Shown piece by piece: positions 61,790 through 64,000 of a DNA stretch of 64,000 nucleotides. This DNA is from Oxytricha trifallax (taxonomy: Eukaryota > Ciliophora > Spirotrichea > Sporadotrichida > Oxytrichidae). Within the stretch, counting starts at the first letter, position 1. Every line of letters begins with the position of its first letter. Made by a program: the position numbers and the translations under genes. The DNA is taken from positions 122,546-186,545 of the forward strand of contig ARYC01000062.1 of assembly GCA_000711775.1 (NCBI GenBank), written 5' to 3'. Below the pieces are notes generated by a model that ran no database searches, was not told the origin of the DNA, and worked only from the letters and a program-made list of their open reading frames with translations.

Positions 61790-62053
61790 GGAGTCAAGTT
61801 CATATCAAAACAAGGGTCCACACAAGCATATTCAGCAGTAAGCACCACTGGATAAGGAAAGACCTTCAGAGTGAGAGACATCTTCGAAGTCAAGGACATC
61901 AGGAACACCATTCACGCCAAGTTCATGTATGAAAACGATCCCCAAGAAAAGGCTGTGTGGGTAGAGCACTTGAAACTGATGTATGCAAATGATCGAACCA
62001 GCGTTGAGTCCTTTATCAGTGAGGACATGCCAGGTCTCCACAACCACCCCTAA
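61790..62053 (+). CDS. Coding segment, globular, ends at TAA
   Basis: The clearest part is 61,860-62,050: VRDIFEVKDIRNTIHAKF, then NDPQEKAVWVEHLKLMYAN and SVESFISEDMPGLHNHP. Upstream the same frame reads through TAA at 61853 (Gln). An overlapping frame from ATG 61789 is Gln/Ser-rich and could be an alternative beginning. After 62,051 TAA and TAG follow at once, so it either stops or enters an intron here. The family is unknown. Confidence 0.5.
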
Positions 62054-62529
62054 TAGAATTAGAGAAATTACTAACAATTTTAAGCGAATGATTTAATAAT
62101 CAAGAATAGTGAATTATAATTTTTTTAGTTGATAAATTTTTTAAAATTATTATGCTTGTTGAATAGATTTTAGCGAATAAATCTCAAATATTTAAAATGA
62201 TCAATGCTTTAATTAAAACTTATTAGCAATTTTAAAATTGAAAGTTATAACTAATCTGGGATTAAAGAAACCAATTAAAAATTAAAATATTAAAATTCAG
62301 CAAAAATGATTGGAAAGAGATAATAACTTTAGAATAAAAGATCTTTAATGAAATTATTAAAGTAGATATATTTAAAATGAGAATTAATATTATAATACGA
62401 GTTATGTCGAAAAAACAAATTTAGACTTAGCTCGTTTAATTTATTAAGTTTTTAAATATATTATTATAACAGATCTAAATTTTTGATTATTAATTACCAT
62501 CTACTTAAATATTCAAATTTTCTCTAAAT
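62054..62529. other. AT-rich gap between coding segments
   Basis: Strongly AT-rich, no coding composition. Probable intron, eliminated segment or spacer. Confidence 0.45.
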
Positions 62530-62829
62530 ATCAACGCGGGAACGCGTTCAGGCATGTTCATAGACGAAGCTACCAGTTCAAGTGATGACGAGGACTCAAA
62601 CAGCAGTTCGCAAGATTCCTAGAAGGATAGCAGAAAAGAAAACTCTCAGATGATGGCAGGTCACTAGAAAGAGGAGGAATGCAAAGGACAGAAGGAAGAT
62701 CATAGCATGAATGACGAAGAGGAAGAACAGCACAAGAAGGGTCAAATTCTTATGAAGTATGATAAAGAGACTAGAATGCTACTTGACTCTATCAAATATT
62801 ACCAAATCGAAAAAGTACTCAAGACTTAA
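62530..62829 (+). CDS. Acidic Ser/Glu/Lys-rich disordered protein segment
   Basis: From 62530 (ATG at 62554) the frame is unmistakable: EATSSSDDEDSNSSSQDSQK, then KEEECKGQKEDHSMNDEEEE and a helical end (RMLLDSIKYYQIEKVLKT). Two TAG inside are read as Gln. It ends at TAA 62827 or continues in AT-rich DNA. Low-complexity acidic composition suggests an intrinsically disordered tail, as in nuclear or chromatin proteins; no domain was seen. AACGCG-GGAA-CGCGTT at 62533-62548 is a GC-rich inverted repeat at its beginning. Confidence 0.58.
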
Positions 62830-63311
62830 ATATATATATATAAATATATATATATATTAAAGTATTTTATATATAATTGAATAATTAAACATTCAAAGAA
62901 TTTGCTCTAATTATACTCTTGGGGATTTATATAATACAATTATAATGCAATGATATAGATATCAGATATCTAGTGAAATAATATCTCACTATATAATATA
63001 ATGGCTTTTTATAACTAAATCAATAACATAAAATTGTGAAGAGGAATTAGTGTTTTAGCGCATAGTATATAATAAATATCGTCATAATAAATAAATTTTA
63101 AGTTAAAAACTGAATTGAATTAATCCTAAAATGTTCTTTATTTGATAGCTTTAAATGATTTTTGGAAAAATAATAACAATTATTCAAAGATATTAATCAT
63201 TCATATTATGATTTAAATCTAATTTTAAAATATCCTCACCAATTCATCAGTAGATCCTACCTTTCTAATAACCCAATATCTTTTCTGAGTATATTCTTCA
63301 CTAGAAGGGCA
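62830..63311. other. AT-rich gap with TA tract
   Basis: Begins with a TATATA tract (about 62,829-62,858), then AT-rich DNA to about 63,240. No coding composition was recognised. Confidence 0.45.
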
Positions 63312-63449
63312 GGGACAGATACCTTAATCACGGCAGTTACTTCACAGATGGCGAAGCTTAGACATATCAAAGAATAGCATTTTCAGTAGAATTGCGATAA
63401 ACTTCTGGCAAAGCTATCTCGCGAACCATTAAACATTATTCAATTCTGA
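63312..63449 (+). CDS. Short coding segment, helical
   Basis: The frame reads LITAVTSQMAKLRHIKEQHF with TAG as Gln, then DKLLAKLSREPL, to TGA at 63447. The neighbouring sequence continues as coding in another frame. Probable exon. Confidence 0.4.
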
Positions 63450-63711
63450 CTTCGATTTACCGAGGAAACCCATGATAAAGATGCTCACTAGCTGGGATAG
63501 TGACAAAAGGGGGTTCTCATTTCCCCAACGAGGACTCTATGCCTACGAGAACAGCAATTTGAGTCACATCAAATCTTCCCGGTCCTCGTTCGTGGTCATG
63601 CCTTGTCCCAATCGTCATTTTAATGGCGCATTCGTGATCAGCGCCCCGTAATTAACAATAAGTGTGGAGTCGAGACGTCTCGCAGAGCAGTTTTAACTTT
63701 TTCGAAAATGA
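63448..63711 (+). CDS. Coding segment rich in C-ending codons
   Basis: From about 63,448 (ATG at 63472) to TGA at 63709, with TAA twice as Gln. It reads MLTSWDSDKRGFSFPQRG, then LYAYENSNLSHIKSSRSSF and NRHFNGAFVISAP. Third positions are C-rich, as in other well-supported coding parts here (ARF remnant, 61,860-62,050). The start is uncertain. No family was recognised. Confidence 0.48.
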
Positions 63712-64000
63712 CAAAAAGTATGCGATTTGCTCGAGAATTTTCCAAAAACCGATGCCAATTTTGATTTTTTATTGCTAAATTCTATATAAATTGTAAATTT
63801 GATAAAAATTTATATATAATTTTGAGCACTTTTTTTTGGAAACGCTCTCGTTTTATTTCTCAAGATTATGTAAATTATATAAGAATTCGATGTTTTTGAC
63901 TGTAAACAGTGCATTTTCCTTATAAGTTTTTAATATATGCTAATATGTGAATCTTCGAACCTTCTTTATAATAATACGACTTCCTTCTCCATCACCCACA
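63712..64000. other. AT-rich tail of the window
   Basis: AT-rich sequence after the last coding segment. No feature was recognised. Confidence 0.4.

Noticed and set aside
61126-62077. Overlapping standard-code ORFs on the minus strand (61126-61365, 61477-61659, 61832-62077)
   Set aside because: They are antisense shadows of + strand frames with better codon-position composition.
1-64000. CRISPR array, tRNA or rRNA genes, bacterial operons
   Set aside because: The tandem repeats have no spacers, no tRNA T-loop or rRNA core motif was seen, and base composition and gene structure are eukaryotic.
1-64000. Bacterial contamination or a plain standard-code insect/protist genome
   Set aside because: The ARF remnant and many coding-like stretches interrupted only by TAA/TAG fit a ciliate-type code better; other UAR=Gln lineages (some green algae, hexamitid diplomonads) remain possible but fit the AT-rich, satellite-rich picture less well.

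Overview
This is a strongly AT-rich eukaryotic window with no long reading frame in the standard code. Several lines of evidence point to a ciliate with a changed nuclear code. A degenerate but unmistakable ARF-family GTPase remnant at 56.5-57.0 kb has TAG and TAA exactly where ARF proteins carry two conserved glutamines (the YQNTQG stretch). Elsewhere many coding-like stretches, with G-rich first codon positions and acidic or membrane-type protein composition, run through TAA and TAG freely. In several places (1-1.35 kb, 2.3-2.8 kb, 20.5-20.9 kb, 34.0-36.2 kb) the same frame stays coding-like across repeated TGA codons, which suits UAR=Gln plus UGA=Trp, as known for karyorelict ciliates (e.g. 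Loxodes) and Condylostoma. Other frames end at TGA, so TGA may be both sense and stop, as reported for those groups. With no unconditional stop codon, 'openness' proves nothing. I relied on codon-position composition and frame persistence, and give moderate confidences.

Layout. 0-3.4 kb: three coding-like blocks on +, the first cut by the window edge. 3.4-6.1 kb: AT-rich spacer. 6.1-19.3 kb: about 30 tandem copies of a ~431-bp satellite, diverged at the left edge and locally homogenised at 16.2-18.8 kb. 19.3-22.4 kb: spacer plus a gene in alternating frames and a small membrane-protein frame. 22.4-30.9 kb: mostly AT-rich spacer with a few short genes, some on the minus strand. 31-36.2 kb: the most gene-dense part, all +, with one frame persisting for more than 2 kb. 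37.9-49.6 kb: 23 full copies plus a partial copy of an almost invariant 479-bp satellite, interrupted by a 551-bp palindromic transposable element with perfect 226-bp inverted arms and an AAT target duplication. 50.2-58.9 kb: a series of short + strand genes and the ARF pseudogene. 59.6-63.7 kb: a cluster of acidic or Gln-rich coding segments split by AT-rich gaps and frame changes, probably one or more multi-exon or decaying genes.

No rRNA, tRNA, telomere or CRISPR was found. Apart from ARF I could not assign protein families, so most genes are described by composition only. Whether the AT-rich gaps are introns, germline-limited eliminated segments or decay cannot be settled from this sequence alone. 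The two satellites and the palindromic element are the best-supported objects; the code reassignment is the most interesting inference.
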